Of a stretch of DNA of 64,000 nucleotides, positions 42,839-51,699 are shown piece by piece. Within the stretch, counting starts at the first letter, position 1. Each line of letters starts with the position of its first letter. The DNA comes from Papillibacter cinnamivorans DSM 12816 (GTDB lineage: Bacteria; Bacillota; Clostridia; Oscillospirales; Oscillospiraceae): NCBI RefSeq assembly GCF_900176335.1, contig NZ_FWXW01000004.1, positions 284,714 through 348,713 on the forward strand. The letters run 5' to 3'. The notes under the pieces are model-generated. The model was not told the DNA's origin. It was given only the letters and a program-made list of their open reading frames with translations, and ran no database searches. The position numbers and the translations under genes are program-made.

Positions 42839-45316
42839 CTATCTGAGAATTTCCATGAGCTTTGCCCTGCGGTCTATCTCGAGTTTCTGAAATACCACCC
42901 GCAGGTGCGCGCGCACCGTGCTTTCGGTCACGAAGAGCCTTTCGGCGATCTCGCTGTTGCGAAGACCTTCGGCGGCCAATTTTGCCACCTCGTATTCGCG
43001 CGCCGTGAGATCCGAGGGAAAATCTCCGGAATGCAGGGCTCTTCTCAGTTCCTCCTTGCCGGAAACGAACCGCGCCTTGACCTGCTGATATTTTTCTAAA
43101 AGTGCGGGATATTTATTATTGATCAGCATCTCAGTAACAGCATCATGCCTGGCGCTGAAGGAAGCAAACGACATGATGAGCCCGTCCGGAAACGCCCTGT
43201 CGGCGGCATATTCAATGTATTCGGCCGCCTTTGCAATATTGCCGACAGCGGTATAACCGGCCGCGAATGTAAGGTAAAACAACATTGTGCTGAAAGGAGT
43301 AAGGTCTTCTTTCAGCGATGCCAGATAAGCCTGTGAAATGCCGACGAGCTTCGTAAATTCACCCTGCTGCATGAGAAAGCTGAAATATACAAACCGCGCG
43401 CTGAACACAATTGCCGGCAGTGTCCTTCGCCCGGAGAAATCGCCCTTCTGAAGCCATTCGGCGACTTTCTGCTGTTCGTGCATTTCGTTCAGGAGGATCC
43501 CCCTGAGTATGTCTATGTTCAAACGTGTTACGAACGTGTTTTGAGCCGCATAAGAGGCGGCACGCTCCATGGATCGGATTGCGTTTTGCCAGCCCACCAG
43601 ATCCATTTTTTGCAGAGCGATCTCTGCCAGCTGATGCGTTGACCGCAGATGCACCATGCTTTGCTGGCTGCTTTCGGCCAGCGTAATCGCTTGATAGGTG
43701 AGAATTTCGGCGTCTGTCAGATTCCCTCGCAGAAAAGCAAGCTCGGCCCGAAACAGCACGTCGGCCCCAGCGCCGCTGCCATTTGTGAGCTTTGAGTATA
43801 CCGCCAGGTATTCTTCAAGAGCATCCGCTTCACGATCTGCCTCGCCGGGCGTTGTATGGAATACGGCAAAAGGTGAAAACTCCCCAAAGCACCAGGGGAT
43901 GGTCGGCAGGATAACCCGGGAACATTTCCCGTTAAAATATCCTGCCGCCTCGCGAACGATCACTGTCATTTTCGCAAGATGGGGATATGCCTTAAACGAG
44001 GATAAAAGCGTCCATTCACCCAACAGCCAGGAACGGTCCGCGTCGCGGCAGGAGGTGAGCATGACTTGTATTTCCGCCATGAGTCCGTCAAAGGCCTCGG
44101 TCATACTGAACATCAGCAGCGCCCACGCAACCCGCAGCATAGAAAACAGATGGCGTCTTTTCAGATCGGCCGGGCAGTTCATCGCGATATCAAGAGCAAT
44201 TTTTTCAAAAGGAGTATTCCCTATTTCCGCCAGCAGCAACTGGGAGAAATCAATGGAAAGCATTCGCTCATAGTCCTTGACCTGCACATAAAAACTCAGG
44301 GCTTTGTCGGTCATGCCTTCGTCCCTGCAGCAATCTCCCGCTTTCAGCAGGCACGCGTTTTCAAAGTCAGCCCCGCGTTCCGCGCGCTTGAGAACCAGCA
44401 TTTCAGACATGATGCCGTGCAGCTCATATCGCCGCTCGGCCGGATCATAACGGATAAACGGATTTTCCAGCGACTTAAGGGCGTATTCCGGCAGCGTTTC
44501 ACAATCAAGCAGCCTGCACGCCCGTGGTACGTTTATAACATCGAAGGCCGATACCAAAAGCAGAAATGTTTTCTGTTCCTCGGTCAGAACGTCCCAGACG
44601 ATTTGTTCCATCAGCATCATAATACCGGAGGTGTCGGATAAGGTGCCTGTTTCGCGAAAAGTGCAGAACTGAAGAAAAACCGCTATGATCCAGCCTTCGG
44701 TATACTGCGCAAGGCTTTTCGCGTCATTTGCCGAAATTCCCGCTCCGGCAGCCTTGAAATAGCGGCATATATCTTCAGAATCAAGCCGCAGATCCGCAGA
44801 AGTAATATGCAGCACCCCGCGGCTGCTGAGAATGGAACGGAAATTTTTATTCAGTATTTGAGAAATAATAATGATATGCAGTCCGTCTATACCGTGCTCG
44901 ATCAGTGCGGAAAAGAACGGCGGAAGCAAAAAGTCCTGCAGTATCTGATAATTGTCAATCACAAAATATGATTCCTGCCCGCAGCGGACAGATCTGAACG
45001 CATCGCACGCTTCACCGACGTTGGCGGCGTTCGGCAGCTCGATTTTCAAAAGACGTTCTCCGGCCGCACCGTCTATTTTATTGATTTCTCCGCATAACCG
45101 CCTGAAGCCGGCGGTAGGCAGTTCCTCCGCGGCGGTAAACCAATAAACCGGCGTGTCTTTGGGCAACTCTCTCTCAAGAAAATCACGTACAGCCGTCGTC
45201 TTTCCATATCCGGAAGGCGCTTCGAAGATCGCCGCCGGCGCCGAATGAAGCATATTCAGTTTTGTTCTGAGCCGGTCGGAATAATAATGCGGCTCGTTTA
45301 TGTTTTTCTGCTTCAT
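42839..45316 (-). CDS. MalT/LuxR-type ATPase transcriptional regulator (module B)
   Basis: 825 residues. Walker A is FEAPSGYGKTTAVRDF (about 31-46), with Walker B SYFVIDNYQIL, where the usual second Asp is Asn. A TPR-like middle follows, and the C-terminal LuxR helix-turn-helix is LTAREYEVAKLAAEGLRNSEIAERLFVTESTVRAH. It is diverged from the module A regulator but of the same architecture and length. It lies upstream of the DUF2442-like and giant SLH genes on the same strand, so local control is likely. A GGGGGATG ribosome site precedes the ATG. Confidence 0.87.
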   Translation of the reverse strand: MKQKNINEPHYYSDRLRTKLNMLHSAPAAIFEAPSGYGKTTAVRDFLERELPKDTPVYWFTAAEELPTAGFRRLCGEINKIDGAAGERLLKIELPNAANVGEACDAFRSVRCGQESYFVIDNYQILQDFLLPPFFSALIEHGIDGLHIIIISQILNKNFRSILSSRGVLHITSADLRLDSEDICRYFKAAGAGISANDAKSLAQYTEGWIIAVFLQFCTFRETGTLSDTSGIMMLMEQIVWDVLTEEQKTFLLLVSAFDVINVPRACRLLDCETLPEYALKSLENPFIRYDPAERRYELHGIMSEMLVLKRAERGADFENACLLKAGDCCRDEGMTDKALSFYVQVKDYERMLSIDFSQLLLAEIGNTPFEKIALDIAMNCPADLKRRHLFSMLRVAWALLMFSMTEAFDGLMAEIQVMLTSCRDADRSWLLGEWTLLSSFKAYPHLAKMTVIVREAAGYFNGKCSRVILPTIPWCFGEFSPFAVFHTTPGEADREADALEEYLAVYSKLTNGSGAGADVLFRAELAFLRGNLTDAEILTYQAITLAESSQQSMVHLRSTHQLAEIALQKMDLVGWQNAIRSMERAASYAAQNTFVTRLNIDILRGILLNEMHEQQKVAEWLQKGDFSGRRTLPAIVFSARFVYFSFLMQQGEFTKLVGISQAYLASLKEDLTPFSTMLFYLTFAAGYTAVGNIAKAAEYIEYAADRAFPDGLIMSFASFSARHDAVTEMLINNKYPALLEKYQQVKARFVSGKEELRRALHSGDFPSDLTAREYEVAKLAAEGLRNSEIAERLFVTESTVRAHLRVVFQKLEIDRRAKLMEILR

Positions 45317-45389
45317 ATTTACACATCCCCCACGTGTGGAAGATTAAAAATGATCGTAATAAATTATAACATATTTGTTAAAAGGGAGA

Positions 45390-45842
45390 ATGCTGTGGAT
45401 ATAGTACATTCTTGATCTGCTGTCATAGGCGACGAATAAATTGCTGTCCGTAAGCTCTGTAAGGATTCGCTCCGGGTCGCTTTCGCCACAAATGTATTTG
45501 GCCTGCTTCCGTGTAAAGCCGTCGAAGATGCACACGGACAGAAGAAGACCTGTCGCTTCCTCTGGTATGGAGGCGTAGACCGCGTTTTCAAGCAGCCATT
45601 GTCAAGCTCTCCGATCAGTTCGACGAAGCCGTTCAGAAGCCGTCCGTATCGTTGGAGAAAATATGAAGTCTTAGCGGCGTGATTCCGCTGCTGCGAAACG
45701 CTTCCCTGACCGCCGTCGTCTTCCCGTAGCCCATTGGTGCCTCAACGACGGTGAGCGGATATTCTGTGATATCACGCATGGCCTGCGCGAGCCGTTCGGT
45801 GAAATACAGGCACTGTTTATTGATTTTTCTTCCTCCCGGCAT
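45390..45842 (-). pseudogene. Broken copy of the module A regulator
   Basis: Two pieces match the 30243-32735 protein. 45633-45842 encodes its first 70 residues, including EAPMGYGKTTAV. After a jump of roughly 180 codons and a frame change, about 45390-45590 encodes the region around VCIFDGFTRKQA and ESDPERILTELTDSN. The P-loop ATPase is thus internally deleted, frameshifted and cut off before the sensor and DNA-binding domains. It shows that a further module once stood here. Confidence 0.85.
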
Positions 45843-46074
45843 ATCCAGTCACCCCGTTTCGTACGGGCTGCTTTTTAGATAGTAAGAACAATATACCATA
45901 CATTGAAGCGTTACGGATTAACTTCTTTTGTACGTGAACTTGAATGTATAACCGCTCTTGTCGTGCTCCGCGTTCTAAACTTTTCAGTGTGATATATCCG
46001 TCAGCAGCAGAAACAAAATTGTAAATTGACAAATGACAAGCCGTTATTCCGTGCCCCCTGCACTCCGCAGCGGC
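45843..46074. other. Outer edge of the accessory region, no gene seen
   Basis: The first 30 bases still resemble the sequence upstream of the intact module A regulator (CACCCCGTTTCG in both). The rest is AT-rich and has no credible frame. Confidence 0.4.
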
Positions 46075-46091
46075 AATCCCCCTTCTCCGCC
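46075..46091 (+). repeat. Degenerate copy of the tRNA-Ser 3' end
   Basis: AATCCCCCTTCTCCGCC matches the tRNA-Ser(GCT) segment 24814-24831 apart from one missing T. It lies just outside the broken regulator and just before the sequence becomes GC-rich again, so it may be an old attachment site. At 17 bases with a gap, chance similarity is unlikely but not excluded. Confidence 0.45.
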
Positions 46092-46165
46092 GGACAGAAA
46101 GCCGTGGTACAACTCTCGGGTACAGGCTGGTTTAACATGCCAGATGCTGACCGGACTACATTTCT

Positions 46166-47041
46166 TCACTCCGCTGTTTTGTGCCGGTACGGCAGATACT
46201 CCAAAAACCGCTTTACAGCTACGGAAGCGGTTTTTTGGCTTTTCATGGCGAGCCCGATGCTGCGGTAGGCGGGCACGTCCAGTTCCTTTACCGCGATCCG
46301 GTACGGGATGCGCTGCAGGATGAGCTCCGGCAGGATGCTGATGCCCAGGCCGCTTTCCACCATGGACATGATTGCGTAGTCGTCCCAGGTTGTAAAGCGG
46401 ATTTGGGGTGAAATGCCGTTTTGCTCGAAGATTTCGGATATTTCCGTTTTACCGCCCTTTTCCAGCAGCATAAAGGGGTCGCCGCACAGGGCCGCCACCG
46501 GGAATTTTTCGCATCCTGCCAGAGGATGATCCGCCGGCAGGACCGCCAGCAGGCGGTCCTGTTCCAGAAATATCGTTTCCAGCTCGGCCTTCACAGGCAG
46601 AATGAGAAATCCGCAGTCCACACGCCCGTCCAGGATCCACTGCTCGATTTCCGTATAATCGCCCAGCAGCAGCTCGTAATCGATGTTGGGGCAGCTCTTC
46701 TGGAACTCCTTTATCATGTTGGGAAGCCAGTGGGTCGCCACGCTGGAAAACGTGCCGACCCGGATGATCCCGGACTGCAGCCCGTGCAGCTCGTCCACCT
46801 CCATGCGAAGCTTCCGGTATTCGTTGCAGATGCTCTGGGCGTGGGGAAGCAGACGAAGCCCGTCGGAGGTGAGGCACACGCCGCTTCGGCTTCTGTCCAG
46901 AAGGGACACGCCCCACTCCGCTTCCAGATCGCCGATCATCCGGCTGATCCCGGACTGGGAATACCCCAGCAACTCCGCCGATTTCGTGAAGCTGCCGCAC
47001 TCCGCGGTCTTCACAAAGGCTGTATACTTCTGAATGCTCAT
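46166..47041 (-). CDS. LysR-family transcriptional regulator
   Basis: 291 residues. The N-terminal winged helix is SIQKYTAFVKTAECGSFTKSAELLGYSQSGISRMIGDLE, with a periplasmic-binding-type effector domain from about residue 90 (IIRVGTFSSVATHWLPNMI, LGISILPELIL). The start at 47041 has GGAGG six bases upstream. It is divergent from the EamA transporter gene with an 82-base gap containing TCATTGACAAAATGA (T-N11-A form), so it probably controls the exporter and itself. Confidence 0.92.
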   Translation of the reverse strand: MSIQKYTAFVKTAECGSFTKSAELLGYSQSGISRMIGDLEAEWGVSLLDRSRSGVCLTSDGLRLLPHAQSICNEYRKLRMEVDELHGLQSGIIRVGTFSSVATHWLPNMIKEFQKSCPNIDYELLLGDYTEIEQWILDGRVDCGFLILPVKAELETIFLEQDRLLAVLPADHPLAGCEKFPVAALCGDPFMLLEKGGKTEISEIFEQNGISPQIRFTTWDDYAIMSMVESGLGISILPELILQRIPYRIAVKELDVPAYRSIGLAMKSQKTASVAVKRFLEYLPYRHKTAE

Positions 47042-47123
47042 AAGCCGCCTCCGTATATCTGAAATCGTCATTGACAAAATGACAAAGATTCGTTTTTGTT
47101 ATGCTAAATCGAATGGTATACTA

Positions 47124-48071
47124 ATGCGGGAAAAACTGCAAGAGGAAGGCGGCTTCAATACGAATAAATCTTATCTGAAGTACATATCGGCGCTTCTGAT
47201 TTTCGGCACCAACGGGATTGTGGCAAGTTTTATCCCCATGGGCAGCATGGAAATTGTATTTTTAAGAACGCTCATCGGCAGTGCGTTTCTGCTGGCCGTA
47301 TTCCTGATCAAGCGGGAAAAGTTCCAGGCGTTTCAAAAACCGGGGCACTTTTCGTATCTGATGATTTCGGGTGCGGCCCTGGGAGCGGGCTGGATGTTCC
47401 TGTATGAGGGATACCGGCGCCTCGGCGTAGGCCCGGCGACTCTGGAGTATTATTTCGGCCCTGTTATCGTAATGGCGCTGGCGCCCCTGGTGTTCAAAGA
47501 AAAGCTGGTGCCGGGAAAGACGGCCGGGATCGGGGCGGCTGTCCTGGGGATGGCGCTTCTGGGCGAAACCGCGCTGAGACAGGGCGGCTTTTCCTGGGGG
47601 ATGGTCTGCGGCGGCATGGCTGCCGTGATGTACGCCGTCATGGTGGTGTTCAGCAAAAAGGCGGCCGGCATAGGAGGCCTGGAAAATTCCCTCTGGCAGC
47701 TAGCCTCCGCTTTCGTCACCGTTGCCGCTTTTCTGCTCATAAATCGGGGTTTTACTTTCTTCTTTGCGCCGGGGAACATCCTTGCGGTCCTGCTCCTTGG
47801 AGCGGTCAACACGGGAGTCGGATGCTGGCTGTATTTTTCAGCCGTAGAGCGTCTTCCGGTGCAGTCGGTGGCGGTCTGCGGGTATCTGGAGCCCCTGTCC
47901 GCTCTGGTGTTTTCAGCCGCGTTTCTGGGAGAGCGCCTTTCGCCCGCACAGCTTTTCGGCGCGGTTCTGATCCTCGGCGGCGCCGCGTACGGCGAGGCTC
48001 TGGGGGAACGTTTCCCGCAAAGCTTTCTGCGCTTTGCGCACTGGAATATACACAGAACGCCGGGCGCTTGA
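47124..48071 (+). CDS. EamA/DMT-family transporter
   Basis: 315 residues with ten hydrophobic segments in two EamA repeats. The first starts YLKYISALLIFGTNGIVASFIPM and the second GGFSWGMVCGGMAAVMYAVMVVFSKKA. Likely exports a metabolite, substrate unknown. The ATG at 47124 is the nearest start in frame but has no ribosome site. A good site (AGAGGAAGG, 47140-47148) lies inside the frame with no start codon behind it, so the true start is uncertain. Divergent LysR gene suggests inducible expression. Confidence 0.85.
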   Translation: MREKLQEEGGFNTNKSYLKYISALLIFGTNGIVASFIPMGSMEIVFLRTLIGSAFLLAVFLIKREKFQAFQKPGHFSYLMISGAALGAGWMFLYEGYRRLGVGPATLEYYFGPVIVMALAPLVFKEKLVPGKTAGIGAAVLGMALLGETALRQGGFSWGMVCGGMAAVMYAVMVVFSKKAAGIGGLENSLWQLASAFVTVAAFLLINRGFTFFFAPGNILAVLLLGAVNTGVGCWLYFSAVERLPVQSVAVCGYLEPLSALVFSAAFLGERLSPAQLFGAVLILGGAAYGEALGERFPQSFLRFAHWNIHRTPGA

Positions 48072-48124
48072 ATTTGTTTTCCTGCACCGTAATACTATGA
48101 TCCAATAAAAAGATTAAACAAGAC

Positions 48125-48165
48125 GTATGGTTGCCCCCCTGCCTCCGGCGGGAGGACAACCATAC
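48125..48165. terminator. Palindrome after the EamA gene
   Basis: 9-bp perfect arms GTATGGTTG/CAACCATAC (48125-48133, 48157-48165) enclosing a C-run/G-run core. There is no U-tract. It resembles in design the palindrome at 51700-51738. Confidence 0.45.
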
Positions 48166-48216
48166 TGCTTCACTTATTGTATCAACAGTTTTATTGAAGT
48201 ATAGTATAAAATATCC

Positions 48217-48266
48217 TTGACAGGAGAAAGATCTTTGACATAAAATAAAACTGACCGGTTGGTACA
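48217..48266 (+). promoter_or_regulatory. Promoter and TetR operator of the tetR gene
   Basis: TTGACA (48217-48222), 18 bases, TAAAAT (48241-48246), followed at 48251-48266 by CTGACCGGTTGGTACA. The last 11 bases, CGGTTGGTACA, recur at 48920-48930 upstream of the oxidase gene. The position right behind the -10 box fits autorepression. Confidence 0.75.
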
Positions 48267-48277
48267 AAAGGAGCGGC

Positions 48278-48880
48278 ATGGGAATGAACAAAAAACGGGA
48301 AATGATAGAGGCGGCTGCCGTCTTGATTCGTTCAAAAGGCTATGAAAACACAAAGCTCAGCGATATTCTGGAGGCAACGGACACCGGGAAGGGGCAGTTC
48401 TATTACTATTTTGCATCCAAACGGGAGCTGGGGCTTGCCGTGCTGGATTATAACTATGAATATTTTCACCGGAACCTGCTCCTGGGGGTTCTGGGTTCCG
48501 GCAAGGCTCCGGAAGTGAAGTTTGACGAGATGCTCAAGTGGGTCGTTTCCTTCCACGGATCCATGCAGGCGAAGAGCGGCTGCATATTCGGCAACCTGAC
48601 CCTGGAGATGAGCGAGCATGACGAAGCCTTCCGGGCAAAGCTGACGGAGGTTTTCGAGGCTTGGTCGGAAAACCTGCGGCGGGTCCTTGATGAGATGTTC
48701 GAACCCCGCGGAACAGCGGAGGCGGAAGAAGTGAATAGGCTCGCCGGGAGCATCGTCGGAATGATCGAGGGAGGCATCCTCCTGATGAAGAGCAGGCAGG
48801 ATATAGCGGCGCTCCGGGACGTGACGGACTGGATCCGCTTTTTGGTCGCCTCTTATGCTTCCGGGCACCGCGCCGGGTGA
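48278..48880 (+). CDS. TetR-family transcriptional repressor
   Basis: 200 residues. The N-terminal helix-turn-helix is MIEAAAVLIRSKGYENTKLSDILEATDTGKGQFYYYFASKRELG (read as consecutive segments around GKGQFYYYF). The C-terminal ligand domain is helical (AAEEVNRLAGSIVGMIEGGILL-like). AAGGAG lies 4 bases before the ATG at 48278; the ATG at 48284 is an alternative. Matching operators before this gene and the oxidase gene suggest it represses both. The inducer is unknown. Confidence 0.9.
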   Translation: MGMNKKREMIEAAAVLIRSKGYENTKLSDILEATDTGKGQFYYYFASKRELGLAVLDYNYEYFHRNLLLGVLGSGKAPEVKFDEMLKWVVSFHGSMQAKSGCIFGNLTLEMSEHDEAFRAKLTEVFEAWSENLRRVLDEMFEPRGTAEAEEVNRLAGSIVGMIEGGILLMKSRQDIAALRDVTDWIRFLVASYASGHRAG

Positions 48881-48910
48881 AAGGCAAAAAACGGGGTTGC
48901 ATCGATAGAA

Positions 48911-48930
48911 TGTACCGGGCGGTTGGTACA
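48911..48930 (+). promoter_or_regulatory. Second TetR operator, upstream of the oxidase gene
   Basis: Perfect TGTACC/GGTACA arms (48911-48916 and 48925-48930) with an 8-base centre, sharing CGGTTGGTACA with the site at 48256-48266. It lies 135 bases before the next ATG. Confidence 0.7.
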
Positions 48931-49064
48931 TATTCGGCACAGTATCCAGATGAGCCTGCAAGGGCAAATGGATACGGGGAGGTGAATAAAGAAAATACCC
49001 GCGCTTTAAGATGCGGGCATGGTACACCAGGCGGAATGTAACATAAAATAAGGAGGCGACTGGC

Positions 49065-49985
49065 ATGATAGGGAAATTACTGGCGGAAGGCAGAAGCAAA
49101 ACGGTCCGGAAGAGAGGGGCGGAAACCGGAAACGTCCTGAAACTCTCACGGGATTACATCGATTCACTGACCATCGAGATGCGGGTTATCGACGCGATTC
49201 CCGCTTCCACGGAAGCAAGTTATTTTGGTGAGGTCTTTTCCACCCCCATAATGGTGGCCGCGATTTCCGGGCTCGGAAAGGGAATGGCCGAAATCGCGTC
49301 TGCGGCGGCGGAAACAGGAGCCGTGATGTGGGCGGGCATCGGCGACGAGGCCGAACTGGTGGCCATGATCGAAACGGGAGCGAAAGTCGCCAAGATTATC
49401 AAACCTTACAGGGATACCGATCTGATCTTCGAAAAAATCGACCAAGCGGAGAAACACGGCGCCTTCGCCCTGGGGATGGACATCGACTTCGTATTCGGAG
49501 GGAAGGTGGGGGACAGCCTGATCCGCCCGGACCTCATGGGCCCGAAGACTCTTACCGACATCAGGAGCTATGTTGAGGCAACCAGGCTTCCCTTTATCCT
49601 CAAGGGCGTTCTCAGCGTGCAGGACGCGTATAAGGCGCTGGAAGCCGGCGCGGCGGCCATTGTTGTCTCCCACCACGGGGGCAACGTCATGGACTGCGCG
49701 GTGCCGCCCCTGAAAATTCTGCCGGAAATCGCAAAGGCGGTGGGCGGAAGAATTCCTGTATTCATAGACGGAGGCATCGACAGGGGAACCGACGCTTTCA
49801 AGGCCCTGGCTCTTGGGGCCGACGGTGTGCTGGCGGGGAGCGCGGTGCTGGCCGGATACGACGTTTCGGGGAAGGAGGGAGCCAAACAGATCCTCTCCGG
49901 CATGAACGAGGAGCTCCGCCGCGTTATGAGCCTCACCGGGGCGAAAGATCTGAAAAGCATCGATTCCTCGGCGATCCGGTTCTGA
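49065..49985 (+). CDS. FMN-dependent alpha-hydroxy-acid oxidizing protein
   Basis: 306 residues, a TIM barrel of the lactate/glycolate oxidase family but shorter than the usual 350-380. FMN- and substrate-binding motifs are present: TPIMVAAISGLG, FILKGVLSVQDAYKA, the catalytic histidine in VVSHHGGNVMDC, and VFIDGGIDRGTDAFKALALGADGVLAG. The Arg that follows the His pair in classical enzymes (SNHGGRQLD) is replaced here, so the substrate may differ. AAGGAGG sits 8 bases before the ATG. Probably controlled by the upstream TetR protein. Confidence 0.88.
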   Translation: MIGKLLAEGRSKTVRKRGAETGNVLKLSRDYIDSLTIEMRVIDAIPASTEASYFGEVFSTPIMVAAISGLGKGMAEIASAAAETGAVMWAGIGDEAELVAMIETGAKVAKIIKPYRDTDLIFEKIDQAEKHGAFALGMDIDFVFGGKVGDSLIRPDLMGPKTLTDIRSYVEATRLPFILKGVLSVQDAYKALEAGAAAIVVSHHGGNVMDCAVPPLKILPEIAKAVGGRIPVFIDGGIDRGTDAFKALALGADGVLAGSAVLAGYDVSGKEGAKQILSGMNEELRRVMSLTGAKDLKSIDSSAIRF

Positions 49986-49999
49986 TTCCGATTAAACGG

Positions 50000-50025
50000 G
50001 AGCGGCGGCTGTTCGGCCGCCGCTC
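50000..50025 (+). terminator. Terminator of the hydroxyacid oxidase gene
   Basis: Perfect 10-bp GC-rich stem (50000-50009 with 50016-50025) starting 15 bases after the stop. The U-run is poor. Confidence 0.6.
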
Positions 50026-50092
50026 AGATTTAAGACAAATGTCGGATGAGATGATTTTAAATCGAACCGGACAATGAATAAGCGGATATGAA

Positions 50093-50118
50093 AACGGCAA
50101 CCCGGACTGGTTGCCGTT
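50093..50118 (-). terminator. Terminator of the HD-domain gene
   Basis: 10-bp stem AACGGCAACC/GGTTGCCGTT (50093-50102 with 50109-50118), followed on the minus strand by TTTCATAT. It lies 49 bases beyond the stop codon at 50167. Confidence 0.65.
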
Positions 50119-50166
50119 CACAGCGGGCCTTTGGCGCGCTTTGCAATCGCATTTGCTCCGTGGGCA

Positions 50167-51438
50167 TTATAAAGGGGCGTTCATGACATAGTCGTACCTG
50201 CCGGATGAGGTGCTCTGAGCCCTCCGCCGCGCATTGTCCACGGCGTCGAAGTTTTCCATGAGAATGGAAACGACATAGGGACAGATGGCCTTCTCCAGAA
50301 CCATGGTGTTGAGCACCGCAACCGCCTGTTCTGGGGCCATCCCTTTCCGGTAGGGGCGGTCTTCCATAATGGCCGTAAAGATATCCGCCACAGCCATGAT
50401 CCTGGACCCGAGTGAGAGACTGTTCTCGCCCAGATGAAACGGATACCCGTTTCCGCTCAGCCTTTCGTGATGAAAAGACGCCCACTGGTTGATGGTTTCA
50501 AATCCGCGGATTGCCTGAAGCAGCCGGTAGGTGTAAAAGGTGTGGCTTCGGATCCGGTTAAGCTCGTCAGCGTCCAGAGCGCCGGGCTTTTCCAGTATGC
50601 TTCGGCTTACCGCCAGCTTTCCCAGATCGTGCAGATGGCCCGCCGACTGCATCATTTTGCACTCGTTTTTCGAAAAGCCCGCCAGCTCCGCAAGCTTCTC
50701 CGCCGCGGCAGCCACTCCCGAAGAATGGGTCGCGGTAAAGGGATTTCTGAAATCGATGATATTGGCGAAAATTTTGGTAAGCTCCGTCAGCTCGTCCAGG
50801 TCCAGTTCCACCGTGTCGAACACCACAATATCCGGAAGTATGTATAGAAGCGGCTCGTATACCATGTCCAGCCAGATATATTCCTGTTCGCTGATCTCCA
50901 GAAAAGCGTCCGCTGCCTCCGGCATGAAGACGGAATTTCTGAGTTTCAGGATTCTCCCCTGAATATTCTTGATCTGACCGATGACGTCGGTCTTCCGATC
51001 CACGGCGACGGCCGCCCGGTCCGCAAGGTGAAGGATATGGCTCAGCGGGGATACCTCTTCCCCTCGGAATGTCCGGCCTTCTCCGTTACTCCAGGGGATA
51101 TGGTGGTACCGAATGATCCCCGCTGCGCCGGCAAGGGGAGAAAAGCCCTCCAGCAGCCGCGCCCCCCGGAAAGCATGATCCTGGGATGTGGGGGGCTCCT
51201 CCTCGATGAGCGAGAGCCTTTCGTCCAGGGAAAAGGCTCCCACGTCGTGGGTAAGCCCCGCCAGCATCAGCTCTTTTTTCTGTTCCGCGGACAGTTTCAT
51301 CTGATCGGCAATACGAAAGGCAAGGTAGGCCACCTGCTGGTGATGTTTGGATACCTCCGGACGGATGAGATCCCCCGCGTTTGTCAGGCAGATAAGAAGA
51401 TCGTAGAGGTTAATTTTTGTTTGGTTAAGTTCCGACAT
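50167..51438 (-). CDS. Tandem HD-domain phosphohydrolase (HD-GYP-like)
   Basis: 423 residues with two HD domains. The first has HQQVAYLAFRIAD and LAGLTHDVGAFS (about 37-75). The second has HSSGVAAAAEKLA, AGHLHDLGKLAV and the HD-GYP signature HHERLSGNGYPF. HD-GYP domains hydrolyse cyclic di-GMP; the second domain keeps the metal ligands and the GYP triad, so it is likely active. The start at 51438 has GGGAG upstream. It is monocistronic. Signal input is not evident, since no sensor or receiver domain precedes it. Confidence 0.88.
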   Translation of the reverse strand: MSELNQTKINLYDLLICLTNAGDLIRPEVSKHHQQVAYLAFRIADQMKLSAEQKKELMLAGLTHDVGAFSLDERLSLIEEEPPTSQDHAFRGARLLEGFSPLAGAAGIIRYHHIPWSNGEGRTFRGEEVSPLSHILHLADRAAVAVDRKTDVIGQIKNIQGRILKLRNSVFMPEAADAFLEISEQEYIWLDMVYEPLLYILPDIVVFDTVELDLDELTELTKIFANIIDFRNPFTATHSSGVAAAAEKLAELAGFSKNECKMMQSAGHLHDLGKLAVSRSILEKPGALDADELNRIRSHTFYTYRLLQAIRGFETINQWASFHHERLSGNGYPFHLGENSLSLGSRIMAVADIFTAIMEDRPYRKGMAPEQAVAVLNTMVLEKAICPYVVSILMENFDAVDNARRRAQSTSSGRYDYVMNAPL

Positions 51439-51699
51439 GCGGCCATCTCCCATAAAAGTATTCAAATTACTTTTCTATCATTATATATGCCTGATGGAAC
51501 AATTTGCAAGAAGGAAACTGCCGGAAGAGCAGGAGTTGCGGTATTTTTTGCCGATATGCCCCGCTGATTTTTTGCCGGGATTGCCGGAAGGATAAAAACT
51601 GCCTGTGGTATCGGTTTGCTGCAGGTGGGAGATTCTTTTAATGAATCGACACAAGGGGCTGCTGCATCATTCAAAGAATGTACAAAAACACTGGATTTT

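Noticed and set aside
51091..51120. T-box-like string near GGTGGTACC
   Set aside because: It lies inside the coding region of the HD-domain gene and is not followed by a terminator or an aminoacyl-tRNA or amino-acid gene.
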